DNA of 30,372 nt from positions 1-30,372 of the IMG/VR virus record IMGVR_UViG_3300032285_000795. One strand, 5' to 3'. Source of the stretch: a virus. Position numbers and translations under genes: made by a program. Numbering within the stretch: the first letter of the stretch is position 1; each line of letters opens with the position of its first letter. The notes under the pieces were generated by a model. That model made no database searches, was not told where the DNA came from, and was given only the letters and a program-made list of their open reading frames with translations. Of the stretch, positions 6,134 through 15,406 are shown piece by piece.

Positions 6134-7165
6134 ATGTCTTTATCGCTCAATCCATTTACATCAGTTATATCCTCAGCTAAGAGTGCGGTTAGCTCTGCTA
6201 CCAACGCTTTTGGCGGTGGCTTTGGCGGTGGCATGTCAACAGGAATGGCAGATTTAGAAAACAAAGTGGCCGGCTTAAGTGGGTCTATTGGTTCTTCTCT
6301 TAACGGAGCCACAGTAGGAGGTATGCCCGACCTGGGAACAGCAATGAAAGGTATTGGAAGCATTGCAGGAGGCATTTCAAATGCCGGAGGTGATATTGGT
6401 CGTGCTATCAATGGTTTAGGCATAGGTGGTGCTATTGGTGCAATTGGCGGCATTGCTGGAGCGGTATCAGCAGCCGCAGGACAACTGAACAATGTACTTA
6501 GCCTTTTTAGGGGCAAGAACCTGCCCAGTAGTGGCGAGCTATTTCAGTCTAGAGGATCATTTGTTGAAGTACAAAGTTCCGATGCTAATGATTGGCGAGT
6601 TAGAGTTAATTGCAATTTTGGCCTATTTGGTGAAGGAGCATTTCCCAGACTGCGTGACACTAATGGAGTAGTATGGCCTTATCTTCCTAGCGTGACAATC
6701 GCCACCAAGGCAAATTACAGCACAATTGATCCTGTACATAACAATTATCCTTTCCAAGCCTATAAAAACAGTTCGGTAGAAGACATTCAAATTGCTGGAG
6801 AGTTTAGTTGTGAAACTCAAACTGATGCACAGTACTGGATTGAAGCTACAACATTTTTTAAAGCAGCTACAAAAATGTTTTATGGCGCCAGCGACAATGT
6901 TGGTAACCCTCCGGTTATCTGTAATCTATCTGGTTACGGCCCTGCGGTATTAAACAGTGTGCCAGTAATAATTAAAAGTTTCAGTGTTGATCTTCCTGAA
7001 GACGTTAACTACATCAAGTGTAATACAGCCTTCGGAGTATCTTGGGTACCTATTCTTAGCAAAATATCCGTTACTGTTTCGCCAATATACAATAGAACAC
7101 GTCTAAGACAATTTAGTCTTCAACAATATGTTGCTGGAGATATGAGCATGAAGGGTTATATCTAA
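6134..7165 (+). CDS. 48: gp48-like baseplate protein, cap and start of the tail tube
   Basis: This 343-aa protein has an N-terminal third (1-125) that is very rich in Gly, Ala and Ser with a hydrophobic run (GIGGAIGAIGGIAGAV, about 96-111). The conserved domain (about 130-343) has motifs typical of marine T4-like gp48: DPVHNNYPFQAYKNSSVEDI (about 199-218), QTDAQYWIEA, KMFYG, and a C-terminus around SPIYNRTRLRQFSL. T4 gp48 is 364 aa and sits on top of the central hub, where with gp54 it forms the platform on which the tail tube polymerises. The gene is the first of the plus-strand baseplate operon. It has a GGAG site 7 bases before the ATG and a late promoter just upstream. gp54, a paralogue with a similar fold, is the main alternative. 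Confidence 0.8.
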   Translation: MSLSLNPFTSVISSAKSAVSSATNAFGGGFGGGMSTGMADLENKVAGLSGSIGSSLNGATVGGMPDLGTAMKGIGSIAGGISNAGGDIGRAINGLGIGGAIGAIGGIAGAVSAAAGQLNNVLSLFRGKNLPSSGELFQSRGSFVEVQSSDANDWRVRVNCNFGLFGEGAFPRLRDTNGVVWPYLPSVTIATKANYSTIDPVHNNYPFQAYKNSSVEDIQIAGEFSCETQTDAQYWIEATTFFKAATKMFYGASDNVGNPPVICNLSGYGPAVLNSVPVIIKSFSVDLPEDVNYIKCNTAFGVSWVPILSKISVTVSPIYNRTRLRQFSLQQYVAGDMSMKGYI

Positions 7166-7166
7166 A

Positions 7167-7484
7167 ATGGCAAATGTTGATAAGAAAGTTAAGTATAGAA
7201 AAACCAGCCCATGGGCCTTAACTAAACAAAATAAATTATATTTGGAATTAATGAAGGTTAGACCGGTACCTTCAGAGAAAGATGATTTCAAATATGTTTT
7301 AGAAAATCAATATCGACATCGTCCAGATTTATTAGCCTATGATCTCTACGGGGATCCTAAACTATGGTGGGTATTTGTTCAACGAAATATGGATGTGATT
7401 AAAGATCCTATCTATGATTTTGAACCAGGTATTGTAATTTACATTCCTAAAAAAACTAACTTACAAAATTACTTAGGAATATAA
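7167..7484 (+). CDS. 53: gp53-like baseplate wedge protein
   Basis: This short protein of 105 aa carries the signature of the gp53 baseplate wedge family: HRPDLLAYDLYGDPKLWWVF (51-70), followed by VQRNMDVIKDPIYDFEPG (71-88) and a short IYIP segment with LysM-like character near the end. In T4, gp53 (196 aa) joins neighbouring wedges around the hub and is needed for baseplate assembly. The version here is about half that length and keeps only the conserved core. The gene starts one base after the gp48 stop. The weak AAGGG 11 bases before its ATG suggests coupled translation. Confidence 0.85.
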   Translation: MANVDKKVKYRKTSPWALTKQNKLYLELMKVRPVPSEKDDFKYVLENQYRHRPDLLAYDLYGDPKLWWVFVQRNMDVIKDPIYDFEPGIVIYIPKKTNLQNYLGI

Positions 7485-7485
7485 T

Positions 7486-9900
7486 ATGTGGGATGATTAT
7501 GAATTTAACGGAAACGTTAATAATGAAGATCCTGGAGTTCAGAACATACGTCAGGGTGTTGCCACCGTAACAACCAATCAAACAGAAAATGATTCAGCAA
7601 GTGTTCAGGTTGATACCGAGTTTGGCGACCTCGACGGAGCAATAGCAAAAAATTCTCTTAGCCTGTTTACGGGACTCGCATCAATCCCAACTTTAAACGG
7701 GCCTCCTTATGAAAATGTCTTAGAACAATTTGCATCATATGCTCCTCTTTGGACATTATGTTGCCTAAGCCCGGATCAGTTTAACAATCCTAGTTCATAT
7801 AGGGGAATACCGGGTGCATTAGAAAATGTTGTATTCTCTAGTGCTGGCCGATATGACAGTAAACGTGCTAATACTATTGTAGGTGAACCCGAGTATTATG
7901 TCAACAATTTTTCTATGGACATGACAACAGCGGCTACAGCAAAGACTGGATCTACTAACATGATCACAATGTCGTTTGATGTGTACGAACCTTACTCTAT
8001 GGGATACTTCTTACATAGCCTACAAACTGCATCAATCAATGCCGGCTACCCTAATTACAACGGTACTCCATTTTTATTAAAATTAGAATTTGCAGGACAT
8101 AAAGACAACGGTCAGATGTTTGGTAGTTCAGATGCTCTAGAAAAATATTTTATTATAGCTTTTAAAAAAGTTACATTTTCAACCAACGAAGGCGGATCAA
8201 ATTACAAGTGTGAAGCATATCCAGTTAATCACACAGGCTTTACTAATATTGCACAACAGGTTACTACAGATTTAAAATTACGTGGCGAAGACATTAAAGA
8301 AATGCTAGTGGCTGGAAATACCAGTTTATGTGTAACATTAAACAAAGCTCAAGAAAAATTAAGAAAAGAAGGCAAACAAGATACCGCTGACAGGTACATT
8401 GTGGTGTTTCCTACAAGTTGGGCAGACCGTGTAGGCCTGCCGGGCGAAGACGACGGCGGCGCCTGGACCGCATTGGAAGAACTGGTAGCATTTGACCCAA
8501 CTGAACCTAAAAGTGCTCCGTTGAAAGGCCGAGAAGGACAACAAAGTCAAAATTTTGGAGACGGTCCGATTGGAACCAGCAGTTTAGGTTTTGGCCCTAG
8601 CAGTGGCGGTAATTTTAATTTTGGTTTCGAAGGTGATGTTACTGATAAAGAAACCGGGTTAATTGAAAGAGGAAAAATGACAATTGATCCTAAACAACGA
8701 GAGTTTCAATTTAAAGCCGGAGCAACAGTACAGAATATTATACAAGAAGTAATTTTAAGTAGTCAATTTGCCAAAGATGCGATTGATCCTAGCAAAGGAC
8801 TTGATGATGCAGGCCGCATCTCTTGGTTTAGAGTAGATGTACAAATAATTATAGGTGAATTTGATCTAATAAGAAATTGTAGACAGCGCAGTTATGTTTT
8901 TAGAGTAATACCTTTTAAGGTACATTCCAGTGTGTTTAGAAATCCTAGTGCAAATCCTCCTGGTTATCCTCAACTAAACAAAATTATTGGTAAAGAATAC
9001 AAATACATCTATACTGGACAAAATAACGATATTATAAAATTTGATATTCAAATTAATCAACTATTCCATCAGGGACAGATGCCTACTAGTGCTGAAGATA
9101 GTGAAAGCGTGGCAAACCCTGCACTCAATCAATCATACGAAGATCCGGATCAAAAATTAAAGAATGTATCTACAGGTGACGCAGAAGCCGCTACCACTCC
9201 AGATGCTAGTGCTTCCTACGGTGATTTTGCAATAACTAAAATTACCACAAAGGGCGGTCCGGGTGCTCAAACAGTAGCAAGACGTGTTGCAGAAGTCCTT
9301 AAAAATAAAATTGAAAATCAAGGCACTGGTGATATGACAAAGATCAGTCTTGAAATCATAGGAGATCCTTATTGGATTGCAGATGCCGGAATGGGTAATT
9401 ATATTGGAGATGTCTATGATGGTATAGGCGCAGGCGGTGAAGATGCAATGAGGGATGCTGCCGGCAGTTTGAATTATCAAGGAACTGATACTTATATTAG
9501 AATTATTTTTAGAACACCAGTAGAACCTAATCTAGGAACCAGTGGTAGTGGCGGCCTTTATAATTTTCCTCCAGGAGAAAGAGTCAATCCTTATAGCGGA
9601 ATTTACAAAGTAATAAAGGTAAACAATAAATTTTCTAACGGAACATTTACACAAACCTTAGAAGCTACTAGAATGCCTAATCAACCTTGGGATTACGATC
9701 CTTATAAGGGAGCAAGCAAAAATCCGTTGGCTGTGGATATTTCAGAAGAGGATACTATCAGCCTTTCTCCAAACGGTGAAGCTGCAGAATTTGTTGATTA
9801 CAGCGAACTGTTTGGTGTTGACGCAGGCGGCCTAGGTTCTGGCTACACTGATGAAGAAATAGCACAAAACAATGCCGACCTCGGCGACTTCATGGGATAA
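7486..9900 (+). CDS. Large baseplate hub protein, probably gp27-like
   Basis: This 804-aa protein begins with an acidic, Asn-rich tail (1-50). A region about 110-250 looks like a hub beta domain: GEPEYYVNNFSMDM, DVYEPYSMGYFLHSLQ and NGTPFLLKLEFAGH. A Gly/Ser/Asn-rich linker lies at about 345-385. The second half includes KMTIDPKQREFQFKAGATVQ, and the C-terminal part (about 705-740) has YKVIKVNNKFSNGTFTQTLE followed by ATRMPNQPWDYDP. The pattern of a Y-K-V strand and an F-x-Q-T-L strand is typical of the end of hub and gp27-type proteins of contractile tails. T4 gp27 is 391 aa, so this would be a much enlarged hub. Its place between gp53 and the gp5-like spike supports a hub that holds the spike. 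It has an AGGA site 7 bases before ATG. The hub role is inferred; structural protein of the baseplate is the safer call. Confidence 0.6.
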   Translation: MWDDYEFNGNVNNEDPGVQNIRQGVATVTTNQTENDSASVQVDTEFGDLDGAIAKNSLSLFTGLASIPTLNGPPYENVLEQFASYAPLWTLCCLSPDQFNNPSSYRGIPGALENVVFSSAGRYDSKRANTIVGEPEYYVNNFSMDMTTAATAKTGSTNMITMSFDVYEPYSMGYFLHSLQTASINAGYPNYNGTPFLLKLEFAGHKDNGQMFGSSDALEKYFIIAFKKVTFSTNEGGSNYKCEAYPVNHTGFTNIAQQVTTDLKLRGEDIKEMLVAGNTSLCVTLNKAQEKLRKEGKQDTADRYIVVFPTSWADRVGLPGEDDGGAWTALEELVAFDPTEPKSAPLKGREGQQSQNFGDGPIGTSSLGFGPSSGGNFNFGFEGDVTDKETGLIERGKMTIDPKQREFQFKAGATVQNIIQEVILSSQFAKDAIDPSKGLDDAGRISWFRVDVQIIIGEFDLIRNCRQRSYVFRVIPFKVHSSVFRNPSANPPGYPQLNKIIGKEYKYIYTGQNNDIIKFDIQINQLFHQGQMPTSAEDSESVANPALNQSYEDPDQKLKNVSTGDAEAATTPDASASYGDFAITKITTKGGPGAQTVARRVAEVLKNKIENQGTGDMTKISLEIIGDPYWIADAGMGNYIGDVYDGIGAGGEDAMRDAAGSLNYQGTDTYIRIIFRTPVEPNLGTSGSGGLYNFPPGERVNPYSGIYKVIKVNNKFSNGTFTQTLEATRMPNQPWDYDPYKGASKNPLAVDISEEDTISLSPNGEAAEFVDYSELFGVDAGGLGSGYTDEEIAQNNADLGDFMG

Positions 9901-9903
9901 TAA

Positions 9904-11511
9904 ATGTCACAGGTAAAAAGAGAATCAGCTAATGCGCCATCAAACATTTCCGGCGGCCCTTTCCTAGCTAAAGTTGTAGGACACTTGGATCCCAGTTTCA
10001 TGGGAGGCCTAGAAGTTACCTTGTTAAAGAAAGATGGTAATAGCGTTGGAGATGGCGGCCAAACTTTTGGAGCTCGTTACGCTAGTCCTTTCTTTGGAGC
10101 AACAGCTTTTGAGTTTCAAGGCGAAAACAAAGATGATTTTAATGACAGTCAAAAAAGTTATGGTATGTGGTTTGTTCCTCCTGATGTTGGAGTAACTGTT
10201 ATTGTATTTTTTATTGACGGCGATCCTAGTCAAGCCTACTGGATGGGCTGTGTTCCTGACAGATTTACTAATCACATGGTCCCTGCTATTGCAGGATCTG
10301 ATGCGGTAGAATTTGCCGACGGTGATTCAGAGCATTACGATGTTGACACAGTTCCAGTAGCAGAAGTAAATCGTAGAGCCAATAGTCTCGAAGAAAACAT
10401 GGAAGTTGACAAGATTAAAAAAGCAGTTCATCCTTTTGCTGAACATCTAAGAGAAGAAGGATTGCTTGCAGATGACGTTAGGGGAGTTTCAAAAAGCACA
10501 GCTCGTAGAAATGTTCCTAGTAGCGTTTATGGAATTTCGACACCTGGACCACTTGATCGAAGAGACGGTGCTAAAAAATCTTTTATCGGAAAAGTAGAAA
10601 GTCAAAGTCCAGCACCTGTTCCAGTAAGCAGGTTAGGCGGCTCGCAGTTTGTCATGGATGATGGAGATGATCGATATCAGCGTAGAACTAATACCAGCGA
10701 AGGTGGCTACGATTATGCCGACACTTTAGGAGGTGATAGTGGTGAGCCTACTATACCCAAAGATGAATATGTAAGACTGCGTACAAGAACTGGTCATCAA
10801 ATTCTAATGCATACCTCAGAAGATTTAATCTATATAGGTAATAGTAGAGGAACCAGTTGGATTGAAATGTCTAGCGACGGTAAAATTGATATCTTTGCAG
10901 AAGATAGTGTTAGCATACATACTAAACAGGATTTTAATTTTTATGCTGATAGAGATATCAACATGGAAGCCGGTCGTAACTTTAATCTCAAAGTTGCAGA
11001 ACGTCATCAAACTGAAATAGGCGGAGATAAGATTTCTATTGTAAATGGTAATGTAGCAATACAAGTAGATGGCACCAAAGACCAAACGGTATCTGGAGCA
11101 GTTGCTGAATCATTTGAATCAACCTGGGATGTTACAGTAGGAGATCAAGTCAATATGACAGTTGGTGGCGGGCTTGATGTTAATACCAGCGGAGACAACA
11201 AGTTAACATCTGGCGGAAACATGGAAATTGGAGCAGCCAATACTACTATATCCGGCGGCAGTATTAATCTTAACGGGCCAGCCGCCGCTGAAGCAGGTTC
11301 TGCAACAGCCGCTTCTCCCCCTGAGCCTTTGCCAGTATTTGAAAATGTAGTCATTGATCCTAATCAAGCAGAATGGACTTCTGATAGATATGATACAATG
11401 TCACCATTAGAAAGCATCATGAAACGTATTCCAATGCACGAACCGTGGCCCAACCACGAAAATTTAGATCCTCTATCAGTTAAACCTGATATGACAGACA
11501 GGGAAGCATAA
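9904..11511 (+). CDS. 5: gp5-like baseplate spike protein without lysozyme domain
   Basis: This 535-aa protein has an N-terminal OB-fold-like domain (about 17-120; GGPFLAKVVGHLDPSFMGGL, then MWFVPPDVGVTVIVFFIDGD) as in T4 gp5 and VgrG proteins. A linker (about 125-285) contains YGISTPGPLD and RLGGSQFVMDDGD. A triple-stranded beta-helix needle (about 285-458) is shown by short alternating repeats such as DGKIDIFAEDSVSIHTKQDF and by GGNMEIGAANTTISGGSINL. The C-terminus has RIPMHEPWPNHENLDP (508-523), a motif I associate with this family in marine T4-like phages. The lysozyme domain that T4 gp5 carries between OB fold and needle is absent. In T4 the trimer forms the cell-puncturing spike held by gp27, and the hub-like gene is directly upstream. 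The GGGATAATAA before the ATG supplies the ribosome site. Confidence 0.85.
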   Translation: MSQVKRESANAPSNISGGPFLAKVVGHLDPSFMGGLEVTLLKKDGNSVGDGGQTFGARYASPFFGATAFEFQGENKDDFNDSQKSYGMWFVPPDVGVTVIVFFIDGDPSQAYWMGCVPDRFTNHMVPAIAGSDAVEFADGDSEHYDVDTVPVAEVNRRANSLEENMEVDKIKKAVHPFAEHLREEGLLADDVRGVSKSTARRNVPSSVYGISTPGPLDRRDGAKKSFIGKVESQSPAPVPVSRLGGSQFVMDDGDDRYQRRTNTSEGGYDYADTLGGDSGEPTIPKDEYVRLRTRTGHQILMHTSEDLIYIGNSRGTSWIEMSSDGKIDIFAEDSVSIHTKQDFNFYADRDINMEAGRNFNLKVAERHQTEIGGDKISIVNGNVAIQVDGTKDQTVSGAVAESFESTWDVTVGDQVNMTVGGGLDVNTSGDNKLTSGGNMEIGAANTTISGGSINLNGPAAAEAGSATAASPPEPLPVFENVVIDPNQAEWTSDRYDTMSPLESIMKRIPMHEPWPNHENLDPLSVKPDMTDREA

Positions 11512-11945
11512 TGGCTAAATTATACAATCAACAATCAGTGGCAACTAACAAAGCCACAACAGCACAGACAAGTTCTAGTTTTACCTATCGAGGGTTCAGC
11601 TCTAACGAAATTAAAAATAACTTTAAACTCTATGACATTAATCTAGTCAAGAGAGATTTAATGAATCACTTTTATATTCGTAAAGGTGAAAAATTAGAAA
11701 ACCCTAATTTTGGAACTATTATTTGGGATATGCTGTTTGAAAATTTCACTCCTGAAATTAAAAAGATGATCACTGACGATGTACAACAAATTATTAACTA
11801 CGATCCAAGAGTCAAAGTAAATTCGTTGACTATTGATACTACAGATATGGGAATTCGTATACAAGCAGATGTTGTTTATCTGCCGTTTAATATCAACGAA
11901 AAAATGACTTTTGATTTTGATAAAAAGAATAATGTTGTTAACTGA
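11511..11945 (+). CDS. 25: gp25-like baseplate wedge protein
   Basis: This 144-aa protein matches the GPW/gp25 family. The core is IRKGEKLENPNFGTIIWDML (56-75), with the family hallmarks R57, the E60 region, NPNFG and W72. The C-terminal half forms the remaining beta strands (VKVNSLTIDTTDMGIRIQAD). T4 gp25 is 132 aa and is the wedge component that links the sheath to the baseplate; it binds gp6 and gp53. The first 35 residues, rich in Ser, Thr and Gln, are an extension. Its ATG shares one base with the spike stop (TAATG), indicating coupled translation, and gp6 follows, the same 25-6 order as in T4. Confidence 0.93.
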   Translation: MAKLYNQQSVATNKATTAQTSSSFTYRGFSSNEIKNNFKLYDINLVKRDLMNHFYIRKGEKLENPNFGTIIWDMLFENFTPEIKKMITDDVQQIINYDPRVKVNSLTIDTTDMGIRIQADVVYLPFNINEKMTFDFDKKNNVVN

Positions 11946-11961
11946 CCACTTTATTTTTTAA

Positions 11962-11969
11962 GGTAAATA
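11962..11969 (+). promoter_or_regulatory. Weak late-promoter-like motif before gp6
   Basis: GGTAAATA differs from NATAAATA at one base. It lies in the 42-base gap between gp25 and gp6, the largest gap in the baseplate operon, 18 bases before the gp6 ATG. The rest of the gap has a T-rich run (11951-11958) and the short palindrome TGATATCA but no clear hairpin. Confidence 0.25.
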
Positions 11970-11987
11970 TGATATCAGGGCGTTAAA

Positions 11988-14900
11988 ATGACAACTACTA
12001 CAAGACAAACAAATTTAATTATAAATCAGGATTGGACAAGAATCTATCAGACCTTTAAAAATGCTGACTTTAAAAGCTACGACTTTGAGAATCTCCGTCG
12101 AGTTATTATCACATATTTGCGTGAAAATTACCCAGAAGACTTCAATGACTATATTGAAAGCAGCGAATATCTTGCCCTGATTGATGCTGTTGCTTTCCTT
12201 GGACAGAGTCTTGCTTTCCGCATTGATCTAGCCAGTCGTGAAAATTTTATTGAATTAGCTTCTCGTAGAGAAAGCGTCCTTCGTATAGCTCGTATGTTGA
12301 GCTATAATGCCAAGAGAAATATCGCTAGTAAAGGTCTATTAAAGTTTGATACATTAAGCACAACTGAACCTCTATTGGATGCCAACGGAAAGAATCTAGC
12401 CCGTCAAACAATTATCTGGAACGATCCTACTAATCCTAACTGGAGAGAACAATTTGTTGCAGTGTTAAATGCAGCCATGTCCCCAAATACAGAATTTGGC
12501 CGAAGTCAAGGAAACGCTACCATACAAGGGATTCCTACAGAACAGTATCGTTTTAACACAGCCAATCGAGATGTTCCTATTTACTCTTTCCAAAAAAATG
12601 TAGCAGGCCGTAGTATGCCCTTTGAACTAGTAAGCACCGCTTTTAAAGGCAGTGAAGAAATTTATGAAGAACCGCCAGTTCCTGGAAATCAAATAGGTTT
12701 TATCTATAGAAATGACGGTAAAGGAACATCAAGCCCTAACACAGGGTTTTACCTCATGTTTAAGCAAGGCAGTTTAGAACTTGCTGATTTTTCTGTACCA
12801 GTTCCGACTACCAATGAAAAAGTTTCTATAGATGCCGATAATATCAACAACGACGATGTATGGTTATTTGCTTTAGCATCCAACGGAGCACAGCAAGGCG
12901 AGTGGACTAAAGTTTCTGCATTAGCTGGTAATAATATTGCTTATAATTCTGTAGAAAAAAATATTAGAAATATCTATGCAATATCTACAAAAAATAATGA
13001 TAGAATAGATTTAATTTTTGCTGATGGAGTCTACGGCAATCTGCCACAAGGACCATTTCGTGTTTACTATCGTACCAGTAACGGATTGTCTTACAGTGTA
13101 TTACCAAACGAACTACGAGGAATTAATATAAACATTCCTTATGTTAGTAAATCCGGAACCAAGCAGGTACTTAGTATCAGCATGAGTTTAAAATATACCG
13201 TTAGTAATAGTGTTCCTGCTGAAACGGTAGAAAGCATTAGAACAAAGGCACCCGCACAGTACTATACACAAAATAGAATGATTACAGCGGAAGATTACAA
13301 CCTTGCTCCGCTGGCTAGTAGTCAAGACATTTTAAAAGTTAAAGCAGTAAACAGAACAAGCAGCGGAGTATCAAGAAATTTTGATATTATTGATGCCAGC
13401 GGAAAGTATTCTAGTGTTAATGTATTTGCCGATGACGGATTAATTTACAAACAAGAAAGTGAAAAAAGTCTAGCTTTCAAACCTATTAATAGAATTGATT
13501 CAGTTAATTTTATTAGAAAAAACGTCGAGCCTTTGTTTACCAGTACAGGTGTTTATAATTTTTATTTTACAAAGTTTGATAAAATTTTATTCACTGATAC
13601 AAATACAATCTGGACACAGATTACCAAAGATGTTAATGAAAGCACAGGATATTTTTTAAATTCTATCGATTTAACTTTGCAAAAAGTTGGCGGTTATACA
13701 ACCAATACTTTAAAATATGTAACAGCAGGGTCATTGATAAAATTTGTTGCACCGCCCGGAAAAAGTTTTAAACGTGGCGAATTAGTAACAACCAATGTCT
13801 TAGATCCTGATCAAACTGATCGCCTATGGACTAAAATTATTCGAGTAGTAGGTGATGGTACTAATGCTGGCCGAGGCGTATTGAATACAGGTAAAGGCCC
13901 AATAGTTTTTAACGACATTATCCCAACTGGCGCTATTGCATCTAGAATTGTTCCAAAGTTTGTTAGCAATTTACCCGATGCATTAGAAACACAAATTGTT
14001 AATCTTTGTGCAGAAAACAAGAATTTTGGTTTACGATTTGACTTAACAACTTCCATGTGGAAGATTATTACAGCTCCTAATATTGATCTAATCAATGCAT
14101 TTGCTCTTGGTAAGGCTGGAGATACATCTAATAATAATGTTGACACAAGTTGGATATTAGCATTTACAAAAGAAGCAGACGAATACAAAATTCGTGTAAG
14201 AATTTTAAATTATATTTTTGGTAGCTTAGAACAAAATAGATTCTACTATGATTCCGGTCAAAAAATCTATGATAGCAAAACCGGAAAAGTAATCAAAGAT
14301 CAGATTAGAATTTTAGGAATAAATTCTAAACCAGGCGATACGGCACAGCTTAAAGAACAATTAATATTTGAAGTAGATGAATCTATCAAATATGAAGACG
14401 GTTTCCAAAGTTCAGAAGAAGTGCAAATTGCATTTGCAGACAGAGACGACGACGGAGTTATTGATAATCCAGACGCATTTGAACAAATAGTTGGAGCAGA
14501 TACTGATACACCTAAACCTTATATTTTCTTTGTTGAAAGTAAGGACACCTTTGGAAATATCATATATTCATATTTTGATAATAGTCAAGAACTTATTAAA
14601 ATAAGATCGCAGGAAAATACAGTTAGTATTACAGATTTTAACGATGGCGATTTAGTTTATTTTTACGACATTGCAGAAGATAGAGTTAAACGTGTTGACT
14701 ATGCATCAAACACCTTTATATTAGAACCTACATATAAAGCAAATATTGGTAGATCTAGATTAAATTTTCAATATGTGCATAATGCCAATGTAGATCGTAG
14801 AATTGATCCTAGTGTAAGTAACATTATTGATGTTTACCTATTAACAAAATCTTATGATAATAATTTTAGAAAATATCTGTCAGGAGGATTAACAACCAAA

Positions 14901-15392
14901 CCTGAAGCACCAAATAGTGACAGTCTACGGATAAGTTTTGGAAATACCTTAGGTGAAATCAAATCAATCAGTGACGAAGTGATCTATCATCCTGTAAACT
15001 ACAAGGTACTGTTTGGCCCAACAGCCGAATACGCTCTACAGGCACAGTTTAAAGTAGTTAAAAATACTACTAAAACCATCAATGACAACGATTTAAAAGT
15101 AAGAATTATTTCGTCTATTAATGATTTCTTTGATGCTGCTAATTGGGACTTTGGAGATAGATTTTACCTAGGTGAATTGATCACTTATATTACTAATGCA
15201 GTCAGTCCTGATTTAAGTAATTTAGTAATTGTTCCGAGACAGCCAACACAATCGTTTGGCAGTTTATTTGAAATTCAAAGTGCCACTGACGAAATTTTTG
15301 TCAGTGGGGCTACTGTAGATGACATTGTTATTGTAACTTCAATTTCAGCATCAGAAATACGTGTAAGCGCATCGGGTATTGTATCATCATAA
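11988..15392 (+). CDS. 6: gp6-like baseplate wedge protein, enlarged
   Basis: This 1134-aa protein has the gp6/baseplate-J-type layout. The N-terminal helical part (1-125) contains YIESSEYLALIDAVAFLGQ and FRIDLASRENFIELASRRES. A middle beta region follows, and the conserved segment APAQYYTQNRMITAEDYNLA (421-440) with QDILKVKAVNRTSSG (445-459) is the family's best signature. T4 gp6 is 660 aa; the region after about residue 500 is additional. In that extra part, DRDDDGVIDNPD (818-829) has the spacing of an EF-hand-like calcium-binding loop. In T4, gp6 dimers form the ring that ties the wedges to the hub and triggers the switch from hexagon to star shape. It follows gp25 as in T4. An AGGG precedes the ATG at a slightly long spacing. 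Confidence 0.9.
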   Translation: MTTTTRQTNLIINQDWTRIYQTFKNADFKSYDFENLRRVIITYLRENYPEDFNDYIESSEYLALIDAVAFLGQSLAFRIDLASRENFIELASRRESVLRIARMLSYNAKRNIASKGLLKFDTLSTTEPLLDANGKNLARQTIIWNDPTNPNWREQFVAVLNAAMSPNTEFGRSQGNATIQGIPTEQYRFNTANRDVPIYSFQKNVAGRSMPFELVSTAFKGSEEIYEEPPVPGNQIGFIYRNDGKGTSSPNTGFYLMFKQGSLELADFSVPVPTTNEKVSIDADNINNDDVWLFALASNGAQQGEWTKVSALAGNNIAYNSVEKNIRNIYAISTKNNDRIDLIFADGVYGNLPQGPFRVYYRTSNGLSYSVLPNELRGININIPYVSKSGTKQVLSISMSLKYTVSNSVPAETVESIRTKAPAQYYTQNRMITAEDYNLAPLASSQDILKVKAVNRTSSGVSRNFDIIDASGKYSSVNVFADDGLIYKQESEKSLAFKPINRIDSVNFIRKNVEPLFTSTGVYNFYFTKFDKILFTDTNTIWTQITKDVNESTGYFLNSIDLTLQKVGGYTTNTLKYVTAGSLIKFVAPPGKSFKRGELVTTNVLDPDQTDRLWTKIIRVVGDGTNAGRGVLNTGKGPIVFNDIIPTGAIASRIVPKFVSNLPDALETQIVNLCAENKNFGLRFDLTTSMWKIITAPNIDLINAFALGKAGDTSNNNVDTSWILAFTKEADEYKIRVRILNYIFGSLEQNRFYYDSGQKIYDSKTGKVIKDQIRILGINSKPGDTAQLKEQLIFEVDESIKYEDGFQSSEEVQIAFADRDDDGVIDNPDAFEQIVGADTDTPKPYIFFVESKDTFGNIIYSYFDNSQELIKIRSQENTVSITDFNDGDLVYFYDIAEDRVKRVDYASNTFILEPTYKANIGRSRLNFQYVHNANVDRRIDPSVSNIIDVYLLTKSYDNNFRKYLSGGLTTKPEAPNSDSLRISFGNTLGEIKSISDEVIYHPVNYKVLFGPTAEYALQAQFKVVKNTTKTINDNDLKVRIISSINDFFDAANWDFGDRFYLGELITYITNAVSPDLSNLVIVPRQPTQSFGSLFEIQSATDEIFVSGATVDDIVIVTSISASEIRVSASGIVSS

Positions 15393-15406
15393 TCAAGGTA
15401 TAAGAA

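Noticed and set aside
6079-6516. Minus-strand frame of 145 codons, very Pro/Ala/Met-rich
   Set aside because: It is the complement of the Gly/Ala-rich N-terminus of gp48, and its composition follows from that.
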